Shown: positions 43,931-57,088 of the stretch, in pieces
Numbering within the stretch: position 1 is the first letter of the stretch
Layout: each line of letters opens with the position of its first letter
From: Siphonodentalium dalli
Lineage: Eukaryota; Mollusca; Scaphopoda; Gadilida; Siphonodentaliidae
Assembly (NCBI GenBank): GCA_032622095.1
Contig: CP136061.1
Location: 83,550,324 to 83,614,323, forward strand
Length of the DNA: 64,000 bases
Direction of reading: 5' to 3'
Position numbers and translations under genes: made by a program
Notes under the pieces: generated by a model
The model's database searches: none
What the model was told of the DNA's origin: nothing
Seen by the model: only the letters and a program-made list of their open reading frames with translations

Positions 43931-45889
43931 CAATGGACATATTAAGTCCCTTTTTGGGACTGACTGTGTCATCCTTGATAGCCCTCAGTATTTATCCTCC
44001 TATTTTCGATTAGTCTGTCCACCTACTGTCCTCTCTAACATCACTATCTTTACAGCCTGTCATAAGCCAACACAAATACATTCTCATTCAAATTTTCAGC
44101 GCTGTCAACTTTATTTATCTTGTAAATATTTATTTTAAAATGCTGATTGAATTTATCAAAATAAAAATCAATCATTCAAAGAGATAAACAACAAACAAAT
44201 TACGCCGAGAAATTAGTTGACATGGCCTGAACGTTCAACAAGTGTACCGTATCCAATAGTCGGTACCATATATTTTCTGACGCAGGGAACAAAGAAATGA
44301 ACAGAGCTTGCTCATCATTGGTCCTCTTATATATTAGGTTTCGCAACATGTTCTCTTTTTAACCACAGTCCTAGGAATCACTGTCCATGTAATATTAAAT
44401 TTGATTAAAGTACAATAAATCAATGAATATATTACCTCTACTATTTAAAACAACTTACAGTTAGGCAACATCAGATTTTGTTATTATGTAAACCTGTCTC
44501 TCATTGGCTAATACAACTCACAGTGATCTATCACTAAAACGAACTATTGGATTTTTCGTTCGAAAAAAATGCATTTATCTCCCCACAATTGACATGTGAC
44601 AATTAAGTTAATTGTTCTTAATGGGCTCGTTGGGTCATAGCAACTCTACCTGGTCTGAGTTGTACATAAATCGTGATTTTCTATCCAAATATCAGCATAA
44701 ATTCACATTTATTGAAATTGTTGAAAATCATTTTTAATGACGCACAGCAACTTCCGGTAGTGTCTCTCTTCAGTTCGTTATTACACATTACTTATTTAAA
44801 ATTTGCAGCCAAACCCAGCACAAGTTATCTCCCATTGCCCCTCTTGATATGCGGAGCTAACCGGGAGCTTGGAATATAAAATTTGCTTTCACATCTCAAG
44901 GTATCAACCACCCCTAAGGTCCTACTTGAAAACATATAGATATATTAGTTTGAAATGGTCATTTCTACATTTCTCTAGTAATGAGAAGGAGTTAAAATGT
45001 GCACTTAGTAGTGTACAGCAGAGCCAGTTTTAACACACCCGACGTCTGTTTACTCACATCCGTAATCCCTTTTATTCGGATTATCAATGGTTGCGAATAA
45101 GCAAACTGGTATTTATAGAATGGATAATGTTTTTTCCAAAATCGTAAAGATTTCCACCGAGTTCACACCTGAAAGAATATTCGAGTAACTAACAGCTATT
45201 TTCTCGTAAGCGTTCAAGGTACTAACCATCTGAATACACCATCGTTTCAAGAAAAAAATAAGGAAAATGATTATATAAACTCAGAAAGCGCGAATGTTTG
45301 TGTGGCATAACATTTTAACTCTTGTAATTTCGTGAAAGTCATCTGCCAATGAAAATGCAGTATACAAACTTTTTACTTTCCAAACTGTTCTTTATATAAC
45401 TATAATAACTAAATATAAAATATTGATTTAATATTATTAAATAATATTTTATTCAACTAACAGTGATTCCTATGGACTGTGATTTAACAAATTATAGCGA
45501 TCTGGTCATACTAGTGCAGCAAAGACTTCAGTCACCAAAGTTATATGTGTGTGTACCTCCACAGAGAGATGACATTTCGCAGACAACGGTGAACTAGTTC
45601 CGATAAATTTGGAGAGGCGTGTATACACACTGCATCAAGAAATTTACATGCACGGAAGGGATCCCACACGGAAGTGTAACTACATGTAAACCCTCACCAA
45701 CTACATATATGCTTACTTGAAACCTGGTAATTTGAGAGTCCATCCTACATTTAATTAATGATTTAATCAACATAGCTGACTGATAATTAATAATAAATAA
45801 CATCAATTATTATTAACATGAATGACTCTGCAACCAACTCTTAATGACCGACCATATTGTGATATTTGCTAGAAATTATTTACGCGGTC
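43931..45889. other. Long AT-rich stretch, no gene seen
   Basis: Frames at 44673-44879 and 45594-45806 have no coding signature. I see no repeats with partners elsewhere in the window. Confidence 0.4.
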
Positions 45890-47110
45890 GGACAGTTTTG
45901 ACGTCACACAAGAGAATTCACACCAGCGATCGCCCTTATGAATGTGATCTTTGCCAACAAATATTTACTACGTCCAGTTTGTTGACGTGTACATAAGAAG
46001 ATCACACCGGCAAACGGCCATATGAGTGCGACAAATGTCGGAAAACATTCAAGCATTCGAATCAGCTAGTTTAACGAGTCATAAAAGAACCCACTCCGGT
46101 GATCCCCCCATATCAATGTCATATATGTAACAAATCCTTCTCAGAATGGTCTACAGTGGATGACCTGACGGAACATAAAAGATTCCACTCTAGGGATCGC
46201 CCATATCTGTGTGATATTTGTGAAAAATCATTCATCGATTCGGGAAATTCGACTGACACAAAAGGATACTCTTCGATGATTGACCATATCAATGCGCTAT
46301 ATGCGAGAAGGCCTTCAAACACGCAGGCAACCTGATGAAATACAAGATTATTCATTCCGATGTCCAGCTGTACACATGTGATATATGCGAGAAAAGTTTC
46401 AGTCGGTCATATAATTTGGCTGCACACAACAGAATCCACTCTGGTGATCGCCCATATCAACTGTGATATCTGTCAGCAATCATTCATTACAGCGGGTTGG
46501 CCTGACAAAACATAACAGAATCCACTCCAGTTACGCCCCACATCAATGTGAATTTTGTGGGAAAGTATTCATTATCGCAGGCGACCTAACGAAACATTCA
46601 CTGCAGTGAGTCACCTGACAAAACATAAAAAAATCCACTCCGATCTACGCCCATTTCAATGTGATATTTGTGAAAAATCATTCAACGATTTGGGGAAATT
46701 TGACTGCACACAGGATGATACACACTGGAGATCTACATTATCTGTGCGATATATGCGGGAAAGCATTTAATCATTCAAGTGATCTAATAATTCATAAAAG
46801 AATTCACTCCTGTGACCGCCCATATCAATGTGACATCTGTAACAAAGCATTTACTGCAGTGAGTGACCTGACGAAACACAAAAGAGTGCATTCTGGCGAG
46901 CGCCCGTATCAATGTGATATTTGTGGGAAGTCATTCGCCTTGTTGGGAAATTTGTCTCAACACAAGAGGATACACACGGAAGATCGACCATATGAGTACG
47001 GTATATGCGGGGAAAGCATTTAATCATTCAAGTAATTTAACAATTCATAAACGAATCCACTCCGGCGATTGACCGTAGCAATGTGATGTTTGTAGGAAGT
47101 CATAACGTTT
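45890..47110 (+). pseudogene. C2H2 zinc-finger pseudogene, second subfamily
   Basis: About a dozen 84-bp finger units on the plus strand, broken repeatedly. Examples: [19 protein letters not shown] then a stop; PYECDKCRKTFKHSNQLV then a stop; PYQCHICNKSFSEWS; PYLCDICEKSFIDSG then a frame change; and PHQCEFCGKVFIIAGDLT. The longest clean run (46661-47023) holds fingers YLCDICGKAFNHSSDLIIH, YQCDICNKAFTAVSDLTKH and [19 protein letters not shown]. Linkers are mostly SGDRPY or TGDRPY, unlike the TGDKPY array at 27 kb, so this is a separate subfamily. At least six lesions exclude a full product. Confidence 0.85.
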
Positions 47111-47175
47111 ATCTTAAACCGACTGTCAATGGCTATTTGAATGTGGCGTTGTTATATTATAATTATATAAACACA

Positions 47176-47211
47176 TTAAAGGTGGGTTATCTCTTTGTAA
47201 ACATGTATTAT
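47176..47211 (+). mobile_element. TTAA MITE family 1, left-tip fragment
   Basis: TTAAAGGTGGGTTATCTCTT then TGTAAACATGTATTAT, after which the similarity ends. Only the first about 36 bp are present. Confidence 0.6.
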
Positions 47212-48479
47212 TAGTCCAGGCACATTAGGTTTCACTACTGCAAACAATAGGGGAAAGCTGAATTTTCAAGGATTAATAAGAACATGTTTATGAACAACTT
47301 GGCAAAAGTCCCCTAGAATTCGAGTTTAGCTTTTTGAGATATCATGATTTTTCGTAATGGTGCAAATTCTGACTATATTCCATTAGACCATATGCAAATG
47401 CAGTCATATGTAGGCTAATTTATGGACTCAATCTTCACACATACCCGTCCATCATGGCGCAGATGTCGATAGATATGCGTAATTGATGCTAGAGCTTTAA
47501 TACTAACAGCCGATATTCCATAATTGTGATGACATTTATTGCCGAAGAGAGCATATAAATCGCATGGCGATTCAAAATGTTCCTAACAAATGAGGGCGAG
47601 TAAAGATATTCAGACGAAACGAGCTAAAATATGAACCATTATACTAGAACAGTGGTTAATTCAGAAAAGGAAAGTGATAAGATATATCGAACCATCACCA
47701 TCCTTAAGATTGTTTAGCCGGAAACATAGCACTACCCCCTAATACGTACGCCATGGCTTTGGATATCTGAAAGGCAAAAATACCACATAATAGTCCTGGC
47801 GTTTGGCGTAACAATTGTGCAAATGGTGATAACTCTATGAAACTTGGCACATAGGTTCCTTATACACTATTAATCAATTTCAGATGTATAGACAGTTGCC
47901 GCAATCGTTACCAAACGGGTGGTGTAATGGTCATTATGGACATATCCACCTTTGAAAACATACCACATGTATGAGTTTCTGGTAATTAACTGATATAACT
48001 GTTTCATAATATGGTATGAGTTTCGGGAAACTTACATGATATAATTGTTTCATAATATGCCATATTATGCTTTATATTGACAATAATGCATAACTAAAGG
48101 TTGTTGTGTTGTGTACTGATTGATTCTCGTGTGATTCTCGTGTGGCAAATTGGTATTGAGGTTTCATTGTTGCTACTTGCTAGGTAACCGCGATTGACAA
48201 ATCTTTCTTTAAACTGACAGACTATTCAGTTAGTTTGATCAGAATCACATACCTGTGTTGAGTTTATTATTGTTTTCTCCATCAATCGATTGTTGGAATA
48301 CATTTTAATGAGACATGTAAAAAAATATTGACCCACATTTATGTCGAGACCACCTGACCCCCCCCCCCCCCCCCCCCCCCCATGGAATCGGACATTCGCA
48401 CTACATTTGACAATGGCATCCATGCAGAACACTCTATCACGGTGTGGTAGCATCCGCATACTAGTTGCTATGCGGTAGG
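47212..48479. other. Intergenic, with poly-C tract and a family-X fragment
   Basis: A run of about 22 C lies at 48358-48380. TGAAACTTGGCACATAGGTTCC (near 47840) resembles a reverse-complement segment near 56585. No supported gene. Confidence 0.45.
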
Positions 48480-49100
48480 AACTAACTATGTTTCCTTCCT
48501 ATCATGCCATAACTACATATATGTCATTACATGGTCATGAGTCATTTACAAGTCTATATGAGCTCATACATGAGCGTGGCCTATATTTTTGTCAGACTGA
48601 GATACCATGAACTACCCTTTGGAAACCGGCGACCATTTCCCATTTACATGTACATGGGCAGCCATGGGCCCATTACCAACCCATAGTTACTAAGGAACTG
48701 CATCTAATGACGTGTCTTAACTACTGTGTCCATGTCATAGAAGGGAACCTGGCCCGATGATATCATATATTTAGGGCTGGTTATATTGATTTGCCGTATA
48801 GACCTGGGTACAGGTAATGCGTTCATAACTATATGCACCTGTGTATTTGCACTACATTGGTGTTCATATGGGTCCATGGCGTATGCGTGGCTGTGGTAAA
48901 CACCTATGTAGTCATGTAGCATGCATGTACATTCATGGGATGGGTTCATGTCTTACATATAATTGTCTGGTAATAAGGTCATAACTGTTGGATAAGGTCA
49001 TAACTAAATCAGCCTGGATACATGGGCTGTCCAAAGTGGCCCGTCTCAATTTCATACCTATATGAGCCTGGGTCCATAGCCAGCTATGGCGTTGCACATA
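48480..49100. repeat. Degenerate GGTCCATGG / TATATGAGCCTGG repeat region
   Basis: Diverged motifs such as ATATGGGTCCATGGCG, GAGCCTGGGTCCATAGCC and CATGTCATAG recur without a strict period. Similar sequence lies at 50850-51010 and 55605-55980. Possibly an ancient minisatellite. Confidence 0.45.
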
Positions 49101-49117
49101 GGGCGTTGGTCGAATGG

Positions 49118-49870
49118 CTGAAAATGGACGAGAATGGTACCATTTTTGGTGGGCAAATTCCATCAACATTTTTCTCAAAAGCTCATAATCTGAAGTTTAT
49201 CTGAGTGCTGGGGCGCACTGTGGCAGTGTAGCTTTGTGTGCAAAATTTGTGTTTCCATGGCAACAGAGGGTGTTTTTGGCCAGTATACAAAATATGCCTG
49301 TAATGGTCTACAACTAGAAAGTTTAAAGCAGTAACTCTACCTTTGCATTGATATGGGATGAAACCCTTGGTAGACTTTCTTTTGGCATGGGGGATTTCAT
49401 CGTTAGAGGTCAAGGTCATACACAAAAGTCCAAGGTCATTTACCAAAATATTAGGCTTTTTTTCATATCGGGTCATACATTTTCTACCCACAGGTTTTAT
49501 ATATTTGATCTGAATACGTAATCTTTGCTCCTAAATAAGCTGTAGCGTATATGCTGGACGGAGAACTGAGTTATTGTTGAAACTGACACGTCAGTCATGA
49601 GATATAGGCCTTTAAAATTGGTGACCATTTTCCAAAATGTGTCAAAATCGGTTATTTCCCATATATCATGCTTCTGTGTGCAGTCCAGGCCTCAGTGCAT
49701 GGAAATGTAAAAATTGCAGAAATTATGGTAAAAGCATGAAACTTCCAAACATATGTTCCTTAGACATAATCTTTTCATTTTCAGATATAGACCCAATGAA
49801 GATATGGCCCTTCTTAGCAACGGTTGCTAGGCAACTACCCAAAAGTATTAAATGCTTATATAAGGATGTA
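49118..49870 (-). repeat. Dispersed repeat family X, inverted copy
   Basis: Reverse complement of 51500-52050: shared blocks include TTGGTGGGCAAATTC, GTTTCCATGGCAACAG, TTTTTGGCCAGTATA and TCATGAGATATAGGCC. The distal part (49755-49870) with GGTTGCTAGGCAACTACCC also recurs at about 56490-56620. It contains an exact RFX X-box consensus match at 49251-49264 and tandem CAAGGTCA half-sites near 49413 and 49433. Confidence 0.75.
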
Positions 49871-51227
49871 TTACAATATTTCATTCAACTTTAGTTGTTG
49901 TGAATTGCATATTTGAGGTCTATGTGTGACATAGGATGAATTTCAAGACTTTGTTTCCTATCATAATGTCCATAACAACCGTTGCTATGCAACTACCCAG
50001 ACAGTAAAATGTATATTTGGCACTCTTCTCGATGGAATTTTGGGAAGATTTGATGGTAGATTAGTCTGAAATACATGTTTACATATGGCTAACACATCAC
50101 ATGATATATGTCATATAGGGACGGATAGTTTCTACGGTTGGAAGGCGTCATTGCGACCGTTTTTAGAGACCAACCCATGTTATTTTTAAATTTCAAAAGC
50201 ATCGATGATCATAAATCAAGTTGTGGCTGATGAACAAAATTGACTATGCTGTCTTATATACATTGAATACTAACATTTCTGATGCACCTTGATTAGTTGC
50301 TACTATTTTAATCACTGACATAATATAATTATTGTTTTTTTTCTATCACATATTGGCATCAAAATGGGCAAAAATTCACTTTTCAGGTCTGTACCATTTT
50401 TTCAAGTAAAATGTAACTATAGCTGGTATCAAAGGTGCTTATGGTTTTTTTCTGTCATAAATGTGTCACACTGATGTGTTTGTAGACAAAATAACTGAAG
50501 ATGGCTTACAAAATGGAAACCAGATTTGGTAAAAAAAGAGTTGATTTTCCACATATATCCTAACATTATTCTCTGCTGTTCCGAAAGTGTAGCAAATTGT
50601 GACTCTGTTGGTTTTTAACCATGTTACTTTATCAACATACAACTAAAATTAATGTGCTTTTCTGGTTGTAACAGTACCTTCTGATATATGATAAATTCAT
50701 TTAAAAAGATGCAGTGTGGAATTTTGCCAAAAACGTCTCATATTTTGATTGAAATGCACAGAAACGGAACTGAGCGGGACCATATTATTTGGCTACTGTC
50801 GCACATTAGCATAAACAACGATTGACTTAATACATGTTGTATGTCGAAATGGTAGCCAGGGAGTGAATGTTGTGATGTGAGGTGAATAGTTATACAATGA
50901 GTGGCTATATGGTAATGGGTAGGGTCCACATTGAGATGCATGGGAATATAAGGAGTGGTCATGTGCGAGGTGGATATGCATACACATACATGGAGAGGAT
51001 CTATGGTAATTGATGTGGTGTATGTTTAAAACAAGAGTAGCTACACAGTTATCTGTGATGGGGATTGCTTTCATGACTAAGGCACTAGGGGTAGCGGATT
51101 ATGAGACAATTAACAAAACAAATGACCAAAATATCACATTTTTTCCAATGACCTTGACATTTGCAATTGACCTTGACCTTATATGTCTTAGTCGCCCAGT
51201 CAGTTTGATGGAACAATAATGAGTTAG
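49871..51227. other. AT-rich intergenic, traces of family X and degenerate repeats
   Basis: GTTGCTATGCAACTACCC (near 49981) is another X-box-like site. GACCTTGACATTTGC and GACCTTGACCTT lie near 51150-51180. No gene seen. Confidence 0.45.
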
Positions 51228-52061
51228 CTATGAGTTAACATAATTTCTTCAAACAAAGGTTCCTTGATTCTCAACAGCGTCTTTTTCAAATTTGTCTTCA
51301 AATATATGGTGCCGTTGTCATGGAAACCTGAATTTACAACGACATTGGTCGCCACCCCCACCTGGGCACGCCATCCAAAAAGTTTTCCCTATAACTAAGT
51401 AACATATATTTGTATAAATTTCATGCATTAGTCAACAAATTCACAATTCAACCCTTGAAGGACCCAAGATAAGTAAATAACTCTAAAATATACACACAAG
51501 CACGATATCTTGGGGAAATAACTGATTTTGACCCATTTTGGAAAATGGCCACAAAGTTTAGAGGCCTGTATCTCATGACTGGCTTGTCAGTTGCAACAAT
51601 ATCACAATTGTCCGAGTAGCCTATATGCTCTAGATTAATTCCGAGTAAAGATAACGTATTCAAAACTGATATATAAACTCAGTGGGTAGAAAATGTATGA
51701 CCCGATATGAAAAAAGCTAATATTTTAGTCAATGACCCTGACCTTTGTAAATGACGTTGACATCTAGTGGTGAAATCTGCAGTGTCAAATGAAATCCCAA
51801 CAAGGGTAGCACCCAATATCAATGCCAAGATAGAGTTACTGCATTAAACTTTCTTGGTATTGACCGTTATATGCATATTTTTTATACTGGCCAAAAACAC
51901 CATCCGTTGCCATGGAAACACACATTTTCAATACTAAGCTACACTGCCCCAGTGTGCCCTAGCACTGACATAAACTTTAGATTATGAGCTTTGAGAAAAC
52001 ATTTGGCAGAATTTGCCCACCAAATTGGTGCCATTTTCCATTTTTGGGGAGCCTGGCTCAT
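51228..52061 (+). repeat. Dispersed repeat family X, direct copy 1
   Basis: Over 830 bp matching 54462-55299 at high identity, from GAGTTA(GCTATGAGTTAACAT) to TGGCTCATGGACTAA. Carries GTTGCCATGGAAAC (51906-51919, exact X-box consensus GTTNCCATGGNAAC), GTTGTCATGGAAAC (51314-51327, one mismatch), and TGACCCTGACCTTTG repeats. A minus-strand open frame (51663-51448) is kept in both copies, but they are too similar for that to show selection. Confidence 0.85.
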
Positions 52062-52430
52062 GGACTAAACGCACATAAAGGTCATCACCAACAAATGGTT
52101 TGTGAAATATGCGGGAAGAGTTGTTCAACAAGGTCAAATTTGGCGTTACACGCTAAAAAAATATAAAAATAACGCACACACAGAACCGCGAGAATAATTT
52201 CAAAGAGAGTGAGAAAAGATGCATGCGCAATTCCAATTAGTCGAAATATGAATGTGCATCTAAACACCAGTCCGTACAGTTGCAACCTATGCAATGCAAT
52301 TTTTGCACAATGGACGTCCCAGCCAGATGCGACACATGAGAGAAGCGGCATGTGACAGCCTCGTGTGAAGGCACACATGCGATGTTTTTCGAGAGAGGAG
52401 AGAGACCGGACACATGCACGTGAACGTAAA
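52062..52430 (+). pseudogene. Zinc-finger gene fragment, third type
   Basis: The plus-strand frame gives HKGHHQQMVCEICGKSCST and RSNLALHAKK, a C2H2 finger. After a stop and frame change comes MNVHLNTSPYSCNLCNAIFA, a second finger start, whose histidines appear in another frame (SQMRHMREAACD). Linker and finger sequences differ from both other families here. It begins exactly where family X copy 1 ends. Confidence 0.6.
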
Positions 52431-54461
52431 CTATGAAAACGTGTCCTAGCAATCATCGTTGTTATTTATTTGTGTTTGTTTGATTAAACATTTTATTTTG
52501 TTACTCATTTAAGACATTGAAGAGATACATATTTGCACATCATACTCTGGCAATATATATAGAGTGAGGTAATTTAAGGGCGATATCATATGGGACATGT
52601 TATAGGTCCACAAGAAAGGCCCGCTGTAAACCTTATCGCTTGTATCTTTCAAAAGGGTGTAGCCTGCATTTCGAACAAGATAAACGTTACCATCTTAAAA
52701 AGATATGTTCGACGATAACTTCGTTAATGCTTCGATATATAATAATGATAGTAACATGGATCCAAACAGGTGTAATTGTTTCTAGCAAGACCGGTTCCCA
52801 GGGGTGGATACTCTACACACTGGGCTACCGAACTGCTAATATAATGTAATCATAAGTTGTCAATACACGATATATTATAAAACCATTGGTTATCACACAT
52901 TTAGCAATTAAAGTTATGTACCTATAACCTGAATTGTGCGTGAGTACTCTCTGCTATAAGAATGACAGCAACATTGCGTGATATGACCACGCCTGTACCG
53001 CGTCCCTACAATGTACATGAAAACCATTCGATACTTCCTGTGGTATAAAGGGACTTCCGGTGATGCATCAAAATTCATTCAGGAAGGACTAACATGCCAA
53101 TAGCTTTACTACTAATTAATCATCAACACTTTAGCTAGTAGTGCATAACTACCATGATAAATAAACAAAACTCGTAATAAAAAAATGGAATGAAGTTTCA
53201 GAAACTAACAACTCGTGTCACAGCCGAAATATCTCTGGAACACGTACCCAGGTGCTGCTACTCACCACCCAGTGCGTGCACACTGTTCACACGCTAACAT
53301 ACGAAGTTATAATGCCACTTGATCAATCGATAATTGTATGTTTGATTGATAGCATATCGCGGTCAGTTACAACTTTAAACAGACATGGCTCATTCGAACT
53401 TCCAAAAATTTGATCTACGTAATTTGGGATTAGGTATAAAATAGGTTCACAAATACACTAAATATTGATATACCGGTTTCATAATTATTCTCTGAAAAAA
53501 ATACTTGCCATGGCCACAGCTGTTTTTAATTTTTCGCATAGAAGTCAAAAAAACGTTTTTTATGTCTACCATATCAGGAACACTGAACGCTCTCGTGCAG
53601 ATTTGTTTTTTATTGGGACCCAAACACCGTGTTCAAGTTGTATTCTTCATGACTTCAATGCACCTTTCTGAACACAGGATGCTCGTATAAAGGTAGCTCA
53701 GGTATTTATCGACCTATTGCGATACTGGGAATATTTCAAAGGGGAATACCATTAGGTGCATTTTAGAGCGAACCGTCATGTGGCTTTTAATAAGTTATTA
53801 AAAACTGCATTGTCTGCGAACACGATGCAAAAACAACAAAGAATACTGAAATAAATATTCATTACTAGCCATCGACATTATGGGCCACAAGTTGATCGAA
53901 GCCGCGAGGGATACCGTGCCAAGATGAAAACTGTGCATTTTATATCACACCTGGTTGAGAGTTATTTAAAACTGCATTGTCATTCTAGCTGGTTTAGGTA
54001 CGAGCAGACTTGGAAGTATGTCTGAATATAGATCCGAAAACATTATCACCTATTTGCATGCCGGTATTAAAGCGGCGACTTCACAGGGATTACGCGGGGA
54101 CGTCAACCATAATGATTGAAGACGTTAGTGCTCTAAAATAAATTTAGTTTCACGCGAGTAATGAATGTAAGCTTCAGTTTCTTCATATATTAACGCAAAT
54201 TATAGGCCAACTTGAACGAGACAAATGAAAAAAGGACACATTTTGCACATTTACAGTTAGCCTGAAAATACTATCATATGTCTAACTTTATCACTAAAAA
54301 CACAGGCATCTTGTTCAATATACACAACAGTTACACTCTGAATGTGTAAGTTTTGGGTGCACACTAACTTCTTAAAATTTCCCAGCTACATGTACATGCA
54401 CCAGACATAAACCAATGCGGATAAAATGTTGATCTTACTATGTAGCAATAAAACAATCCGA
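52431..54461. other. AT-rich intergenic, no gene seen
   Basis: Open frames at 52640-52849 and 53465-53690 lack coding signatures. The TATAAAG-bearing repeat partner of 42385-42500 lies at 53645-53765. Confidence 0.45.
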
Positions 54462-55299
54462 GTTAACATATTAATTTCTTCAAACAAAAGGTTCGTTGAT
54501 TCTCAACAGCGGCCTTTTCAAATTTTTCTTAAAATATATGGTGCCGTTGTCATGGAAACCTGAGTTTATAACGACATTGGACCCCACCCACCTGGGCACG
54601 CCCTCCAAAACGTTTTCCCTATAATTAAGTAACAAATATTTGTATAAGTTTCATGCTTTAGTCAACAAATTCACAATTCAACCATTAAAGGACCCCAGAT
54701 AAGTAAATAACTCTATAATATACACAAAAGCACGATATCTTGGGGAAATAACTGATTTTGACCCATTTTGGAAAATGGCCACAAAGTTTAGAGGCCTATA
54801 TCTCATGACTGTCTTGTCAGTTGCAACAATATCACAGTTATCCGAGTAGCCTATATGCTCTAGATTAATTCCGAGTAAAGATAACGTATTCAAAACTGAT
54901 ATATAAACTCAGTGGGTAGAAAATGTATGACCCGATATGAAAAAAGCTAATATTTTAGTCAATGACCTTGACCTTTGTATGTGACCTTGACATCTAGAGG
55001 TGAAATCTGCAGTGTCAAATGAAAGCCCAACAAGGGTAGCACCCAATATCAATGCCAAGATAGAGTTACTGCATTAAACTTTCTTGGTATAGACCATTAT
55101 ATGCATATTTTTTATACTGGCCAAAAACACCATCCGTTGCCATGGAAACACACATTTTCAATACTAAGCTACACTGCCCCAGTGTGCCCCAGCACTGACA
55201 TAAACTTCAGATTATGAGCTTTGAGAAAACTTTTGGTAGAATTTGCCCACCAAATTGGTACCATTTTCCATTTTTGAGGAGCCTGGCTCATGGACTAAT
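54462..55299 (+). repeat. Dispersed repeat family X, direct copy 2
   Basis: Matches 51228-52061 almost throughout, including GTTGCCATGGAAAC at 55136-55149 and GTTGTCATGGAAAC at 54546-54559. It adds TGACCTTGACCTTTG and TGTGACCTTGACATC (54961-54995). It ends at TGGCTCATGGACTAA, the same end as copy 1, where the 2.1-kb inverted composite starts. Confidence 0.85.
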
Positions 55300-55440
55300 C
55301 ATCATGTTTCAATATAAAGAAATTGTACCTGTTAACTTTTGCCAAGGGTGCTATGGGATATTTTGGGCTGGTTTTGTCACGATACACTTTTCGATTTAAA
55401 TACACTTACGAAAGTAGCCTTTTCGCTAAATGTTTATAAA

Positions 55441-55604
55441 TATAAGGATTAACTGTCATGTGGACTGTTTTTATGGATATGTAACCGTGAGGTAAGTGGT
55501 CATAACTTGTATGTAAAACCCTTCGGGTTTTACACAAGTTATGACCACTTATCTCACGGTTACATCTCCATAAAAACAGTCCACATGACAGTTAATCCTT
55601 ATAT
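55441..55604. other. 164-bp near-perfect palindrome, left
   Basis: TATAAGGATTAACTGTCATG to its complement CATGACAGTTAATCCTTATA, meeting at AAAACCCTTCGGGTTTT. The arms are about 80 bp with only a few mismatches. It would extrude as a cruciform or form a long RNA hairpin. Confidence 0.9.
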
Positions 55605-57088
55605 AATGGGCTGGGTCCATCACCATAGATTATACTCTTGCATTTCTATAACACGGCATCGCTCCATTGCGGCCTCGGTGACCATGTATAACCAGCCTAG
55701 CATCGCGGTTATATGGTGTATGCCAATATATAATGGCTTATATGAAGCGGTCTGGTTCATGGACTAACATATCCTACGTCTATAGTCAATATGTATGGAC
55801 ATAGGTCCTGTGGCTATATATGTGCCTGGTCCTAACCTAACTAATGTAGGCTAGGTCCATGGTTAACATGTTGGTGGCTGACCCTATGTTCTTCATATAT
55901 AGTAGAGTGGCTCCGTGACTTACATTATACATCTAGCTGTGTTGGTCTATGGCTTATATAACTATTATGGCTCATATTAAATATAAGCAACAACTTTTCA
56001 ACTCTCACTCTCCCGATATCTGAACTGATGGAGCATAACGGATAATTGTACCCATATGAAAACTAAATTTGTAGCACATTATGGTTAGGCTCACATTAAC
56101 AACATTTATAACTGTTTTCACCATAAAAACGTTAATACTACCAGAATATCAGTCATATGTGCATTTTTGTATTTCGGGTATGACCCTGGCAACAATTACC
56201 ACTCATATAAGTAAGAATTATATGTTATTTTTTTCAGCCATATCAACACTAACAACAACTATTCTAATTGTTTTCAACATAAAAGTGCTATTAGGTGTAG
56301 TTTAGTTTGTTTAAGCTACCATAATATCAGTCATATGTGCATTTTTAGATTGTGTGTGTGTCCCTAGCAACCGTCACCCCCATGTAAGCAATAATTATGG
56401 TAATTGTCAGTCAGGTCAAAACTGACAACAATTATTTTCACCATAAAAATGTAGTTTAGTTTGTTAGAACACATAATATCCGTCAAATTCATTAATCCGA
56501 TGCTGGGTAGTTGCCTAGCAACCGTTGCTAAGAAGAGCCTGTCGCAAATATCGTCACATGTGAAAATGAGCAGTAGCGTATAAGGAACATATGTGCCAAG
56601 TTTCATGCTTTTATCACCCTTTTCATAGTTGGCGTGTTTTCTACAACAAGCACTTGGGCTAGCGGAAGAACAAAATGTGACGAGAGCCAGTTTAGGGGGT
56701 AGGGTTATGTTTTTACAAGTATTGACCACTTATCATATATATAGTTGCTAATCTCGCATATTATATTGCAGGATTGATATCTGTGTAGTTTTTAAAACAA
56801 ATTGATTGCGCCTACGTAATGAATAGCCCGAGAAATTTTACATCGAATAGGACAGTTTGTCTGAAAAAATCGTCATTTTTTGGGGTCATTATGTTATTTT
56901 ATATTAATATCTGCGAAATTCATTCAAATCCCCCCGTTGAATTTGTATCTCTGGTTCTTTAATTGGAAGTACTAATGATTCCGATCGATTTAATGTTGAA
57001 ATTTGATGAGTATTTCGGAGTGTTATTCTGTTACCGTTGCTATCCGCATATATAATTATCAGTTATACTAGCTCATTAGCGTCCGCTA

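Noticed and set aside
49022-49204. 60-codon plus-strand frame
   Set aside because: Lies across the edge of an inverted family-X repeat; no coding signature.
51448-54893. 71-codon minus-strand frame kept in both family-X copies
   Set aside because: The copies are too similar overall for frame retention to mean selection, and the inverted third copy does not keep it.
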